Positions 33,299 through 43,221 of a DNA stretch of 64,000 bases are shown one piece after another; within the stretch, counting starts at the first letter, position 1; every line of letters begins with the position of its first letter. The translations under genes and the position numbers were made by a program. Source of the DNA: Empedobacter brevis_A (GTDB taxonomy: Bacteria > Bacteroidota > Bacteroidia > Flavobacteriales > Weeksellaceae). The stretch lies in the NCBI RefSeq assembly GCF_965118635.1, contig NZ_CBCPHV010000011.1:1-64000 (forward strand), written 5' to 3'. The notes beneath the pieces were generated by a model. That model ran no database searches and was not told where the DNA came from. It saw only the letters and a list, made by a program, of their open reading frames with translations.

Positions 33299-34462
33299 AT
33301 GTCTAATTTGATTAATTTAAAGGTATTTAAAGAGTTTGTAAAATCGAGTAATTTTGGAGGATTCCTCCTTTTTTTATGTGTTATTATAGCCTTAGTAATA
33401 GCTAATTCTCCTTTTAGTGATACGCTTAAGAATTTGCTAACCTATGAATTTGGTATAGAAAATAATTGGATTCATTTAAAATATAGCACAAGTATGTGGA
33501 TTAATGATGGGTTAATGGCTATATTTTTCTTACTTGTAGGCTTGGAAATTAAACGTGAAATAGTAGAAGGAGAATTATCATCCCCTAAAAAAGCTGTTTT
33601 ACCAATTTTGGCAGCAGTTGGTGGAGCTATTGTACCTGCGCTGATATATGTATTGTTTAATAAAGGTCTAGATACCGCAAGTGGATGGGGAATTCCTATG
33701 GCAACAGATATTGCTTTTGCATTAGCTGTAATATCATTATTAGATAAGCGTATACCATTTAGTTTAAAGATATTTTTAGCAGCTTTAGCAATTGTAGATG
33801 ATTTAATTGCGATTCTAGTCATTGCATTATTTTATTCTTCAGGTATAGATGTGCATTATTTATTATACGCGGGTGTAGGTTTGGCTATTTTAGTTGTAAT
33901 GAATAGACTTAATGTTAAAAATTCATATCTTTATCTTATTCCAGGTTTATTTATTTGGTATTTTGTACATCATTCTGGAATACATGCTACTATAGCGGGT
34001 GTATTAGTAGCTATGACTTTACCGACAAATGATACTGATGAAGAATCACCGCTAGAACGATTAGAGCATGCTTTAGTAAAGCCTGTCAATTTCCTAATCA
34101 TACCTATTTTTGCTTTTGCAAATACTAATATAACTATTGTAAATGAAATGCTAGAAGGATTAACTGCTCCATTAGGATTGGGTATTGGAATGGGCTTAAT
34201 ACTTGGTAAACCACTAGGAATTGTATTGAGTACTTTTCTCTGCTACAAATTTGGAATAGGTCAGTTACCTGAAGGAAGTAATTTTAAACATATAATAGGT
34301 TTAGGTTTATTAGCTGGTATTGGATTTACTATGTCTATATTTATTTCAAACTTATCTTTTACGGATACAGTTTTAATTGAAGAAGCAAAATTGTCAGTCT
34401 TGTTAGCATCAATAATTTCTGGAATATTAGGTTACATAATTTTGAGAAAAAGTAATAAATAA
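33299..34462 (+). CDS. nhaA: Na+/H+ antiporter NhaA
   Basis: This 387-aa protein has the NhaA pattern: NFGGFLLFLCVIIALVIANS, INDGLMAIFFLLVGLEIKRE, PMATDIAFALAVI with the paired Asp region, and LAIVDDLIAILVIALFY with the ion-binding Asp-Asp. It exchanges sodium for protons across the inner membrane. I chose ATG 33299 (MSNLINLKVF) over an upstream TTG because it starts the family's conserved N terminus. It is the first of four ion-transport genes carried by the island. Confidence 0.95.
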   Translation: MSNLINLKVFKEFVKSSNFGGFLLFLCVIIALVIANSPFSDTLKNLLTYEFGIENNWIHLKYSTSMWINDGLMAIFFLLVGLEIKREIVEGELSSPKKAVLPILAAVGGAIVPALIYVLFNKGLDTASGWGIPMATDIAFALAVISLLDKRIPFSLKIFLAALAIVDDLIAILVIALFYSSGIDVHYLLYAGVGLAILVVMNRLNVKNSYLYLIPGLFIWYFVHHSGIHATIAGVLVAMTLPTNDTDEESPLERLEHALVKPVNFLIIPIFAFANTNITIVNEMLEGLTAPLGLGIGMGLILGKPLGIVLSTFLCYKFGIGQLPEGSNFKHIIGLGLLAGIGFTMSIFISNLSFTDTVLIEEAKLSVLLASIISGILGYIILRKSNK

Positions 34463-34470
34463 AATTAACG

Positions 34471-36207
34471 ATGCTTACACGCTTTTTTTGTTCTAGAATT
34501 TTTAATCTGCTAACTAAATGGAGTTTTATTGTTGCAATTGTAACCATCATTGCTATGTTAGGATTTGGTTTTCCTAAACATTATAATCCATATGTTAATT
34601 TATTTTTTGCTACTATTTTATTTTTGGGAATTATTAAAACAGTTGTTAAATTCTTTTATATCAAAGATAAAATCATAGCAAGAGTTTTAATTTTCGATCT
34701 ATTAAGTGTCTTATTTATTACGTATTGTATATATATACAATTTACCGAATACTCTATACATTTTGTTAGTAAGTATATCTTATTTGCAATAATCTTAAAA
34801 TTATTACGCGAATTTGCTACACCAAATTTTACATTTAAAAGAAGTTACATAACACCACCCCAACTTTTTATAATAAGTTTTATTGGATTAATAATATTAG
34901 GAGCTTGTTTGTTATTATTGCCTAAAGCAACTAAAACCTCAATAACTTTTTTGGATGCATTATTTACCTCAACTAGTGCTGTATGTGTTACAGGTTTAAG
35001 TGTTATGGATGTTTCTCAGGTTTTTACTACATTTGGTCAATTTATTTTATTACTACTCATTCAATTAGGTGGTTTAGGGATTTTAACATTTGCAGCTTAT
35101 ATCGCATATTTTTTTAAGGGAAATAGTTCTTTTGAATATCAAATTACTTTAGGAAATATTTCAAATAATGATGCCTTTAGCGAGGTGTTTTCTTTTATTA
35201 AACGTATAATTTATCTAACATTCAGTATAGAATTGATAGGTGCGGTTTGTATATATTTATCTTTAGATCAATTAGAGATTAGCTTTTTAGACAAGGCTTT
35301 TCATTCTTTATTTCATTCTATATCGGCGTTTTGTAATGCTGGTTTTTCTACTTTACCAAATGGATTGATGCATGAAGTAACTATTTATAATTATCCATTG
35401 CAAATAGTTGTAATATTACTTATATTTTTAGGAGGAATAGGGTTTCCTATTTTAGTAAATATACTTCGCTATTTTTCTTATTTTATTACCAAAACTATAG
35501 CAAGTATATTTCATAATCGTAAAGAACAAAAAAGTTGGGTATTTTCATTAAGTTCAAAAGTAAATTTAATGACTTCATTGATTATTCTTTTCATTTCTAC
35601 GATTATTATATATTTTGAAGAATTTTATTATACGCTTAATAATCATACAGGAATAGGCAAATTTGTATCTGCTACATTCATTAGTATGACCACACGAACT
35701 GCTGGGTTTAATACGATAGATTTTTCGCAATTGCAATTCTCTACAATTATCATGATATTACTCTTGATGTGGATTGGTGCCTCACCTACCTCTACAGGTG
35801 GTGGGATAAAAACAAGTACCTTTGCCATTGCTATTTTAAATTTTATTAATATCGCAAGGGGGAAACAAAACATTGAAATATATAACCGAAAAATCAGTGA
35901 TTCTATAGTGCAAAAGGCATTTGCAACAATAACATTGTCTTTTCTAGTTATAGGAATTGGAGTATTTTTAATTTCAAAGTTTGATTATCAATTACCATTA
36001 ATAGACATAGCATTCGAAGTATTTTCTGCCTATTCAACAGTTGGATTATCATTAAATACTACTCCATTATTGAGCGATCCTAGTAAGATAATATTAATTA
36101 TAATTATGTTTATAGGACGAGTTTCTATGATCACCATTTTAACAGCATTTTTTAAGAAAACCATATCTTCTCGTTATTCATATCCTACGGGGGATATTTT
36201 AATATAA
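34471..36207 (+). CDS. TrkH/KtrB-type potassium transporter
   Basis: This 578-aa membrane protein has four pore-loop repeats: TSTSAVCVTGLSV, SISAFCNAGFSTL, MTTRTAGFNTIDF and AYSTVGLSLNTTP. Each contains the Gly of the potassium filter. It is longer than KtrB because of extra N-terminal helices, as in Bacteroidota TrkH relatives. It starts 8 bp after nhaA and is followed 5 bp later by its RCK regulator. Confidence 0.92.
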   Translation: MLTRFFCSRIFNLLTKWSFIVAIVTIIAMLGFGFPKHYNPYVNLFFATILFLGIIKTVVKFFYIKDKIIARVLIFDLLSVLFITYCIYIQFTEYSIHFVSKYILFAIILKLLREFATPNFTFKRSYITPPQLFIISFIGLIILGACLLLLPKATKTSITFLDALFTSTSAVCVTGLSVMDVSQVFTTFGQFILLLLIQLGGLGILTFAAYIAYFFKGNSSFEYQITLGNISNNDAFSEVFSFIKRIIYLTFSIELIGAVCIYLSLDQLEISFLDKAFHSLFHSISAFCNAGFSTLPNGLMHEVTIYNYPLQIVVILLIFLGGIGFPILVNILRYFSYFITKTIASIFHNRKEQKSWVFSLSSKVNLMTSLIILFISTIIIYFEEFYYTLNNHTGIGKFVSATFISMTTRTAGFNTIDFSQLQFSTIIMILLLMWIGASPTSTGGGIKTSTFAIAILNFINIARGKQNIEIYNRKISDSIVQKAFATITLSFLVIGIGVFLISKFDYQLPLIDIAFEVFSAYSTVGLSLNTTPLLSDPSKIILIIIMFIGRVSMITILTAFFKKTISSRYSYPTGDILI

Positions 36208-36212
36208 AATAC

Positions 36213-36902
36213 ATGAAATTAATTATCATTGGATTAGGGAATTTCGGAGCATCATTAGGTACTAAAATGACAGCTTTGGGGCATGAGGTGATTGGAGTTG
36301 ATACCAATATGGAACGTGTAGAATCGTATAAAGATAAATTGTCACATACTATTTGTTTGGATGCAACCGATGAAGTTGCACTTAATAAATTACCCTTGAA
36401 TAACACTGATATGGTGTTAATTACTATAGGTGAAAATGAAGGCTCTAATATTATGGCGACAGCTAATTTTAAAAATAGAAAAGTTAATCGTTTAATAAGT
36501 CGATCAATAAATAATGTCCACGAAAATGTATTACATGCCATAGGTGTAGATCAAATTATAAGACCTGAAGAGGAATCTGCCGAACGTTGGACTAAAAAAC
36601 TAAATACAAAAGGAATTATAGATTCTTTTGAACTTAATAAGGAATATAGTATCATAGAAGTTATAGTACCCAAAGAACTTGTAGGATTAAGTTTTGATGA
36701 GATTCAATTTAAAAAGAAATACAATATATTGGTAATGACTGTTATTAAAAATAAACAAGAAACAAGTTTTTTAGGTCAATTTAAAATAGTACCACAGGTA
36801 CAAGGATTTCCATCGTCAACAACAGTACTTGAACGTGATGATGTTTTAGTAATTTATGGATCAAATAATGATATTTATAAATTTATGCGAAAATATTACT
36901 AA
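36213..36902 (+). CDS. TrkA/KtrA-type RCK regulator of potassium uptake
   Basis: This 229-aa cytoplasmic protein has an RCK_N nucleotide-binding domain (IIIGLGNFGASLG, then GVDTNMERVE and CLDATDE) and an RCK_C-like C-terminal domain (about 140-229). It gates the TrkH protein encoded 5 bp upstream in response to bound nucleotides. Confidence 0.92.
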   Translation: MKLIIIGLGNFGASLGTKMTALGHEVIGVDTNMERVESYKDKLSHTICLDATDEVALNKLPLNNTDMVLITIGENEGSNIMATANFKNRKVNRLISRSINNVHENVLHAIGVDQIIRPEEESAERWTKKLNTKGIIDSFELNKEYSIIEVIVPKELVGLSFDEIQFKKKYNILVMTVIKNKQETSFLGQFKIVPQVQGFPSSTTVLERDDVLVIYGSNNDIYKFMRKYY

Positions 36903-36949
36903 TCAGAAAATAGAATTGATAAATAATTTTAATACTTATGTGAAACACA

Positions 36950-38227
36950 ATGAACAAGATCTATCAATTATTTAATCTACAAAGTGGAGAAGAAGATAAG
37001 AATAAAGTTAAAGAAGACGTACAAAGCAATATATCATTTAAAGGAGCTAATCTATGGATTTTAGCTTGCGCGATATTAATTGCATCTATAGGATTAAATG
37101 TAAATTCCACAGCAGTCATTATAGGAGCTATGTTAATATCACCATTAATGGGGCCAATAGTCGGTTCTGGGTTTGCCTTAGCAACTTATGATTTTACTTT
37201 ATTAAAACGTTCGTCCAAAAATTTATTTATAGCTACCTTAGCTGGCTTAATTGTATCTGGTTTGTATTTTTATTTGAGTCCTTTTAAAGAAGTCGAATCT
37301 GAATTGTTGGCTAGAACATCACCCACTATATATGATGTGCTTATCGCATTTTTTGGAGGCGTTGTAGGAGCAGTATCCATAACAAGAATTGAAAAAGGCA
37401 ATCCCATACCTGGAGTAGCAATTGCTACTGCGTTGATGCCACCATTATGTACAGCAGGTTTTGGATTGGCTACACTAAATTTTAAATTTTTAGTTGGAGC
37501 TTTATATTTGTATAGTATCAATTGTTTTTTTATCGCATTGTCTACTTTTTTGGTATTGAAGTATTTGAAATACAAACCTATTCAGACCCAAAATCCAGAT
37601 TTAGATAAAAAAGTTAGATTAACGATAACAGTTTTGATGTCACTTTTGATTTTGCCTAGTTTTTATTTAGCCTATAATTTGTTACAGGAAAAAAAATATA
37701 CTCAAAATGTAAATTTATTTATCCAAAAAGAATTTCAAGAAAAAGGAAAAACTATTATCTATAAGAATATCAATTTTAATTCAAATCCCAAACGTATTGA
37801 ACTAGCATTTTTAACAGAAAAATATGACAGTTTACAGATAAAAGATATCAACTCTAGACTTATAGATTTTAATTTAGAAAATACAACTTTCATAGTTAGG
37901 CAAAATAATATTGATTTAAAGCAAGAAATTATGAGTGAAATCAATAAAAATCAAATAAATGTATCAGAAAAAGATATACAAATACAACAATTAAAAAATC
38001 AAATAGCGCAAGAAAAAATAGGTGATTCGATCACCGAACGTGAAATAAAATCCTTATTTCCTGCTATTAAAAACGTGTACTTTGGCGTAATACATCAATA
38101 TAGTGATAGTATTAAATCGAAACCAATAGTAACTTATCAATCAGAACACAAAATTAATGAAGAAATATTACTTAATTGGTTGAAAATTAAACTAAATAAT
38201 GATAATCTATTACTAATAAAAGAATAA
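36950..38227 (+). CDS. DUF389 membrane protein
   Basis: This 425-aa protein belongs to DUF389 (TIGR00341-like). Conserved segments are VNSTAVIIGAMLISPLMGPI, FGGVVGAVSITR and GVAIATALMPPLCTAGFGLA, in a five- to six-helix N-terminal half. The C-terminal ~200 residues are soluble. Function is not established. Its place behind NhaA and Trk genes suggests a role in ion or osmotic stress. It converges with the Argonaute gene. Confidence 0.88.
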   Translation: MNKIYQLFNLQSGEEDKNKVKEDVQSNISFKGANLWILACAILIASIGLNVNSTAVIIGAMLISPLMGPIVGSGFALATYDFTLLKRSSKNLFIATLAGLIVSGLYFYLSPFKEVESELLARTSPTIYDVLIAFFGGVVGAVSITRIEKGNPIPGVAIATALMPPLCTAGFGLATLNFKFLVGALYLYSINCFFIALSTFLVLKYLKYKPIQTQNPDLDKKVRLTITVLMSLLILPSFYLAYNLLQEKKYTQNVNLFIQKEFQEKGKTIIYKNINFNSNPKRIELAFLTEKYDSLQIKDINSRLIDFNLENTTFIVRQNNIDLKQEIMSEINKNQINVSEKDIQIQQLKNQIAQEKIGDSITEREIKSLFPAIKNVYFGVIHQYSDSIKSKPIVTYQSEHKINEEILLNWLKIKLNNDNLLLIKE

Positions 38228-38258
38228 TTGTGTTTTTGTATATTGTAACTGTTTATAC

Positions 38259-40277
38259 TTACAAAAACCACAGGTTGTTTTTTCCGAAGTCGGGTAATTT
38301 GTCGCCTTCGAAGTGTGGGAATATTTGTGCTACCATTTCTGGGTATTTGATGGTTACAGGTAAGTTTTGTTGCTTTACTGATTTCCAATACATTCTGCTG
38401 AATTGATAGACTTGGTCTATTAATTCTTTTACGTTGTTGACGTTCTCTAAATAATCTTTGTCTGTACAGTATAATGCTAGTTTTACTGGAAATGGATATG
38501 CTATTGGTTTGCCTTCTACTGAATATCTTGTATTGTTATACAAAAGGTATTTGAGTTTGCTTATTTGCAATATCGTACCACTTATTGGCATTAATTCTGG
38601 TGATTGGGTATCAAATGCTACATAATCTGATGATTCTGTTTTGTTGATGGAAATGATGATGATTGGAATATCTAGATTTAATCGTTTTAATGTTTGCTGT
38701 ATTGGGTCTAGTTCATCCTTTCCTAATGGTTTGTAATAATGAATGATTAATCGTTGGGCTTGGTTGTTATTATCTACGACAAATTTAAGCACTTGTTTTT
38801 CTATTGCACCTGCTATTAAATCTATTTCGTTATTTCTGAAACAATCAAATCCTTTGAATTCTCCTTTGTTATTAAAACAGAATGCACTGCCTACATAACG
38901 TGTGTTGAATTGAGCCGATTTGAAAGCTCCTACACCAATGATTAATTCTTGCTTTAGCTCTCTATCCAAACGCCAAGGAATACCGTCTATTTTGGCTAAT
39001 AGAGCTGGTGTAATATTCTCTAAGAATGCTCCGAAATAATTGTTTTTGATGCTTTCTTTATATATCACTTGTGAGGAAATATCTTGCTTTAATAATTCCT
39101 CTTTGATTTGGTAATACAACTGTAAATCTTGCTCGGATTCTTTATGAACAGGACTTACATAGATGGCTACATAACGTGTATTGGGTTCTTTTTTGAAATG
39201 TATTAAATGTTGCTTTAATTCTACTAAAGCTGTTTTTATATCCTTATACGCTAAGCTGGTGTCTTTATCCATATGGAATGGCTGACAAATATGTTTAGCC
39301 AATGGAGGAAAAAAGGTTTTATATCCTTTTGTAAAATAGTCGTATAATGGAATTACATATTCTTGTCTATCAGGCTGATGATAGATAAAAAAGAATTTAA
39401 CGTGTTGATGTGGGCTTGGTTGATATGGTCCAAACTTTTTGATACCTATTTTTGGATCTATTTCTTTGTCTTTGCCAAACCTTAAATTATTGGAATGGTA
39501 ATGCGTAGCATATACCTTTTCGGTTGGTATTGGGTAAAAGTTGTCTGATGGTTTTAGAAAACTTAATGTACTGTTGTTTAGATATTTCTTTTTAAATTCA
39601 TTGATTAACTGATAATATGCTTTGTATCTGTTGGTTGATTTGTCCACCGTATGTGCTATTCCTAAAGCGTTTTTTAATCCGATGTTTAGCACTGGATATA
39701 CTTCCTCTAAATGTAATTTTGCTTCGTTATGTAGCTTATCGAAACTTAAAATCTCGTTTCTGAATATTACTTTTTTGAAATGATGGGTTGGAATATTAAA
39801 TGTGTTGATGGATTGAGTAGCTACCTTAGATACGCCATCATACGCTATTAATAACGCTAGGCTATTGATGAGGTATGAATATTCTATTTTTAACGTGTAT
39901 TTATCGTAAGTGGTATATTCAGCTTTTGACTGCTTGGTATTCTTAATCCAAACTTCGATGTCTTTTACAAAGTTTAGTTTTACCGCATCTACCAATGGCG
40001 AAATATAACGCAATAGCTGTTGCGTATAAAAGTGTTTAGCAAATTTGGTTGATTTGGATAAATCTATGGTTGTGGTGAATGCAGCATCTTGCCCAATTTC
40101 AAAGGAAGTATAGTAGTATTGACTTGTTATCTCTTCTTTGTGATTATCCCAAATTTCGCAGGGTAATTCGCTTCTGTGTAATGGATATGAACCTTCGAAC
40201 TTCTCTGTATAAAAGCTACATTGTAAAGTAGCGTTATTTATCTCTAATGGTATTAGGTTTATCGTTAGTTGCTGCAT
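38259..40277 (-). CDS. Prokaryotic Argonaute with degenerate PIWI active site
   Basis: This 672-aa protein has a MID domain at about 365-430 (RYVAIYVSPVHK, YYQIKEELL, SSQVIY, with Lys392 and Gln403 at the guide 5'-end pocket) and a PIWI domain at about 431-672 that begins KIDGIPWRL and ends FGKNNLWFL. The usual first catalytic Asp (xGxD) is Gly450 in IIGVGAF. The second (normally RDG) is replaced by HYYK at about 513-516. The last acidic/His position reads KYPEMVA. So it probably binds guide and target without cutting. The gene follows a type III RM operon on the same strand, with a terminator-like hairpin in the 100-bp gap. N and PAZ-like regions before 360 are not clearly assignable. Confidence 0.85.
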   Translation of the reverse strand: MQQLTINLIPLEINNATLQCSFYTEKFEGSYPLHRSELPCEIWDNHKEEITSQYYYTSFEIGQDAAFTTTIDLSKSTKFAKHFYTQQLLRYISPLVDAVKLNFVKDIEVWIKNTKQSKAEYTTYDKYTLKIEYSYLINSLALLIAYDGVSKVATQSINTFNIPTHHFKKVIFRNEILSFDKLHNEAKLHLEEVYPVLNIGLKNALGIAHTVDKSTNRYKAYYQLINEFKKKYLNNSTLSFLKPSDNFYPIPTEKVYATHYHSNNLRFGKDKEIDPKIGIKKFGPYQPSPHQHVKFFFIYHQPDRQEYVIPLYDYFTKGYKTFFPPLAKHICQPFHMDKDTSLAYKDIKTALVELKQHLIHFKKEPNTRYVAIYVSPVHKESEQDLQLYYQIKEELLKQDISSQVIYKESIKNNYFGAFLENITPALLAKIDGIPWRLDRELKQELIIGVGAFKSAQFNTRYVGSAFCFNNKGEFKGFDCFRNNEIDLIAGAIEKQVLKFVVDNNNQAQRLIIHYYKPLGKDELDPIQQTLKRLNLDIPIIIISINKTESSDYVAFDTQSPELMPISGTILQISKLKYLLYNNTRYSVEGKPIAYPFPVKLALYCTDKDYLENVNNVKELIDQVYQFSRMYWKSVKQQNLPVTIKYPEMVAQIFPHFEGDKLPDFGKNNLWFL

Positions 40278-40346
40278 ATTTCATCGTGATTAATTAGGGT
40301 TATCGGTACTGAATGTATACAACTAACTTACAATATTTTAGGGAAA

Positions 40347-40377
40347 TAAAAAAGGAGCAAATTTGCTCCTTTTATTT
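40347..40377. terminator. Terminator between Res and Argonaute genes
   Basis: AAAAGGAGCAAATTTGCTCC and its T-rich flanks form a hairpin with T tracts on both strands. It may limit read-through from the RM operon into the Argonaute gene, which would then need its own promoter. Confidence 0.65.
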
Positions 40378-43221
40378 TTATAACTCTACTTCTAAATTTT
40401 CATAAATACTTTGCTTTACAAAATGTGCGATAGTTGCATTGTATAGCGGTAAACCAACTAAACGATAGTCTTTGTTTTCTACTTTTAGAACATCTTCTTT
40501 ACCGTATTTATTGGTAATTTCAGTTAGGAATTGTTCTTTCCAAGCTTCTTTACTATTATCAAATTTACCTGTAGCATCTTTGAATTGTGAACCTTTAGGT
40601 TCGATAAATACTTGATAATACCTGTCTGCTTCTTTCTCTTTTAAAAACAATAGAAAATCTGGTTCAAAACCTTTTCCATCCTTGAAGTCGTATATTTTAT
40701 ATACCTGTTCATTTCTTAACAGATAGACATTTTCGTATTTTTCTTTGAAATTCTCTATCGTATTGATAATGAAATCTACAAGAGATTGTTCTTCGGACGT
40801 ACCGTGAAAATGATTTAATGCATACCAATCCTTAGTTACAAGCTTATTTTCATAATCTGTATTTTTTGGATCTTCTACAACAGCTACTGGTTTTGGAGTT
40901 TCAAAGTAATATTTAAAAGGTTTTGCTTCAAAATCACTTCCAATATGTGGGTGAATTTCTTTTTTCCATTCTGCAATAAATTGCTCGAAGAAACGTACAA
41001 AAGCTTTCACTAAATATTTTGGCTCTACATCACTCAAACTTTCATACTGCTTAGGCAAGTATAATGTAATGTACAATTTTCCTAAAAAAGCATCAGACCA
41101 CAAATCATCTATTGAGGTAATTTGTAACTCTTGTTGTAGTTTATCAAATCTAAATAATGAATTTTCTTTTTTAGCTACTTCATTATAAGCCTTCAAAAAG
41201 ATATGTTTCTGATTGCCAACTAGAATATCTGCTATTTTTTTCTTTATTTGTTTCTTATCTTCATTTCCTTGACTATGGCGAACTTCATCTTTTTTACCAT
41301 CTTCTAAAATTACCTTTTCAGCTTTATAGTCATAAGATGGAATAGTATATTCAAACTTGAAACCTTGAATAATATCTTCTAATGTAGTTTTACGACGATT
41401 AGGATTTTCTAATTTATCGTTGGCAAATATTTTTAGTTGATGATAGAAAGAGTCTTTGTCATTTTTAATATGTTCTTTAATATCAAAATGTTTAATCACT
41501 TTCTTATCATCTGAAAACAGCTTTTGATTTTTTAACTCTAACTTTAATTCATCAATATACCTTTCGTCTTTATCAGAATGAAAATAAAATTCTTCTAATA
41601 CACGTAATGGGTGATCTAATTGCTTATCGAATTTTCGTTTGTTTGGTTCGTCATCGCCAAATTTAAAAGGATTATAACGTACCCCACGACCTATCAACTG
41701 AACTTCTGAAACTGTGCTTGTACCTGCTTTACGTTTTCCTGTTTTGGTATCTTTACCTGCGTCACGACCTTCGTACATACGAACGATATCGTAAAGATTC
41801 AATACATCCCAACCTTGTGTTAAACGCTTACAAGTAAAAATAGCCGTAATGGGATTGTTTTTATCTTCTAAGCTATTTAGTAATCTATCTTGATTATACG
41901 TTGTTTTTTCTTCCCCTTTACGACCTGTAGCATTTTTCTCTTTCGAATGGGTAACAATGCAATTATTTTCTTTGAATGTAGATTTTATATACGAGATAAT
42001 GTGTTGATAATCTCCATTAAATTTATCATTTACAATTCGTACAATATCAACGATTCTACTTTGACCTATTTCATAGATTTTTTGAGCCTGTTCAACATTA
42101 ATAGATTCTAAGTATTTAAAATCTGCGGTTGTCAAGCTATCTATAACCTCTCTGAAATATGTGTAATCTTCTTGTACATTGCCTTCAAGCTTTTCATCAG
42201 AATATTTACTTCTGAAAAGAATTACAGGTTTAAAGTTTTTAATACCGTATTCTAAGGCTAAATGGTTACGATACCAATTGAATAGCAATGCTTGTAGAAT
42301 ACGTTGTTTTTTATCGAAATTAGATGATACTAAATTGATTTCTTTGGTATAACCAGCTTTTAGGAATTCGGGTAAATCAAACTTAATAATGATTTTATCT
42401 TTGTACTTATCTGCTACGTTGGTATCTTTTGGAATAGTTGCAGTAAATTCTAACAATACATTATTATTGACATAAGTTTTGATACCTTCTTTCTGCAATA
42501 ATTTACCAGTTACTGTATTTTCCCAACTACGCTCTACATCTTCTGCCTTTGCACCGTCTTTTAATTCCTTAAATTCTACCAAATCTAATTGCTTTTTCTT
42601 TTTGGTATCAGCATTAAAGCTATGTGCTTCATCTGCTAAAAGAATTAAATCACGTTTTTGTAAATCATCCAAAAATAGATCGTTTTCTTTCACTACATAC
42701 ATCGCATTATGCAATTTGTGTATGGATGTAAAAATAATCTCGATATGATCTATAGCAGGATTATCTAACGTTGTACCATCTATATAAGGAGAAAAATTAT
42801 CTACTTTACGCACCTCAACCGTTTTGTCATCAATGACGATAGGATTTGTATATAAGTATTTGTGATGATTAGCGTCTGTTAAGTTATCTTCTGTTTTACC
42901 TACAATATTATTTTGGTCTACAAAGAATATAAAATTACGATAGCCTTGTTTGTAATAGTACAATATGGTAGAAGCTAGTACAAGCGTTTTACCTGTACCT
43001 GTAGCCATATTAAACATATAATGCGATGCTGTACCAGGATTTTCTACTTGTTTAATCGCTTCTGCTAATAGAAAATTTTGCATAGCATCTTCTTGCCATT
43101 TGAATAATGGAAAACGCAAATTATCTATTATATAATTAGGTATTCGCTGTTTTGATATTTCTAAATCAAAAGCTTTATCCTTTAAAGTTTCAAAAAGATA
43201 TTTATCTTGAAATAAAGTCAT
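40378..43221 (-). CDS. res: Type III restriction endonuclease, Res subunit
   Basis: This 947-aa protein has a superfamily 2 helicase with Walker A NMATGTGKT (71-79) and DEAH box (197-200), a C-terminal helicase lobe with QLIGRGVRY, and a PD-(D/E)XK nuclease near 854-876 (PDFLLFL ... IEPKG with Glu874 and Lys876). In type III systems Res and Mod form a complex that uses ATP to find two unmethylated sites and cut. Its start codon overlaps the rhuM stop, so translation is coupled. Confidence 0.92.
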   Translation of the reverse strand: MTLFQDKYLFETLKDKAFDLEISKQRIPNYIIDNLRFPLFKWQEDAMQNFLLAEAIKQVENPGTASHYMFNMATGTGKTLVLASTILYYYKQGYRNFIFFVDQNNIVGKTEDNLTDANHHKYLYTNPIVIDDKTVEVRKVDNFSPYIDGTTLDNPAIDHIEIIFTSIHKLHNAMYVVKENDLFLDDLQKRDLILLADEAHSFNADTKKKKQLDLVEFKELKDGAKAEDVERSWENTVTGKLLQKEGIKTYVNNNVLLEFTATIPKDTNVADKYKDKIIIKFDLPEFLKAGYTKEINLVSSNFDKKQRILQALLFNWYRNHLALEYGIKNFKPVILFRSKYSDEKLEGNVQEDYTYFREVIDSLTTADFKYLESINVEQAQKIYEIGQSRIVDIVRIVNDKFNGDYQHIISYIKSTFKENNCIVTHSKEKNATGRKGEEKTTYNQDRLLNSLEDKNNPITAIFTCKRLTQGWDVLNLYDIVRMYEGRDAGKDTKTGKRKAGTSTVSEVQLIGRGVRYNPFKFGDDEPNKRKFDKQLDHPLRVLEEFYFHSDKDERYIDELKLELKNQKLFSDDKKVIKHFDIKEHIKNDKDSFYHQLKIFANDKLENPNRRKTTLEDIIQGFKFEYTIPSYDYKAEKVILEDGKKDEVRHSQGNEDKKQIKKKIADILVGNQKHIFLKAYNEVAKKENSLFRFDKLQQELQITSIDDLWSDAFLGKLYITLYLPKQYESLSDVEPKYLVKAFVRFFEQFIAEWKKEIHPHIGSDFEAKPFKYYFETPKPVAVVEDPKNTDYENKLVTKDWYALNHFHGTSEEQSLVDFIINTIENFKEKYENVYLLRNEQVYKIYDFKDGKGFEPDFLLFLKEKEADRYYQVFIEPKGSQFKDATGKFDNSKEAWKEQFLTEITNKYGKEDVLKVENKDYRLVGLPLYNATIAHFVKQSIYENLEVEL

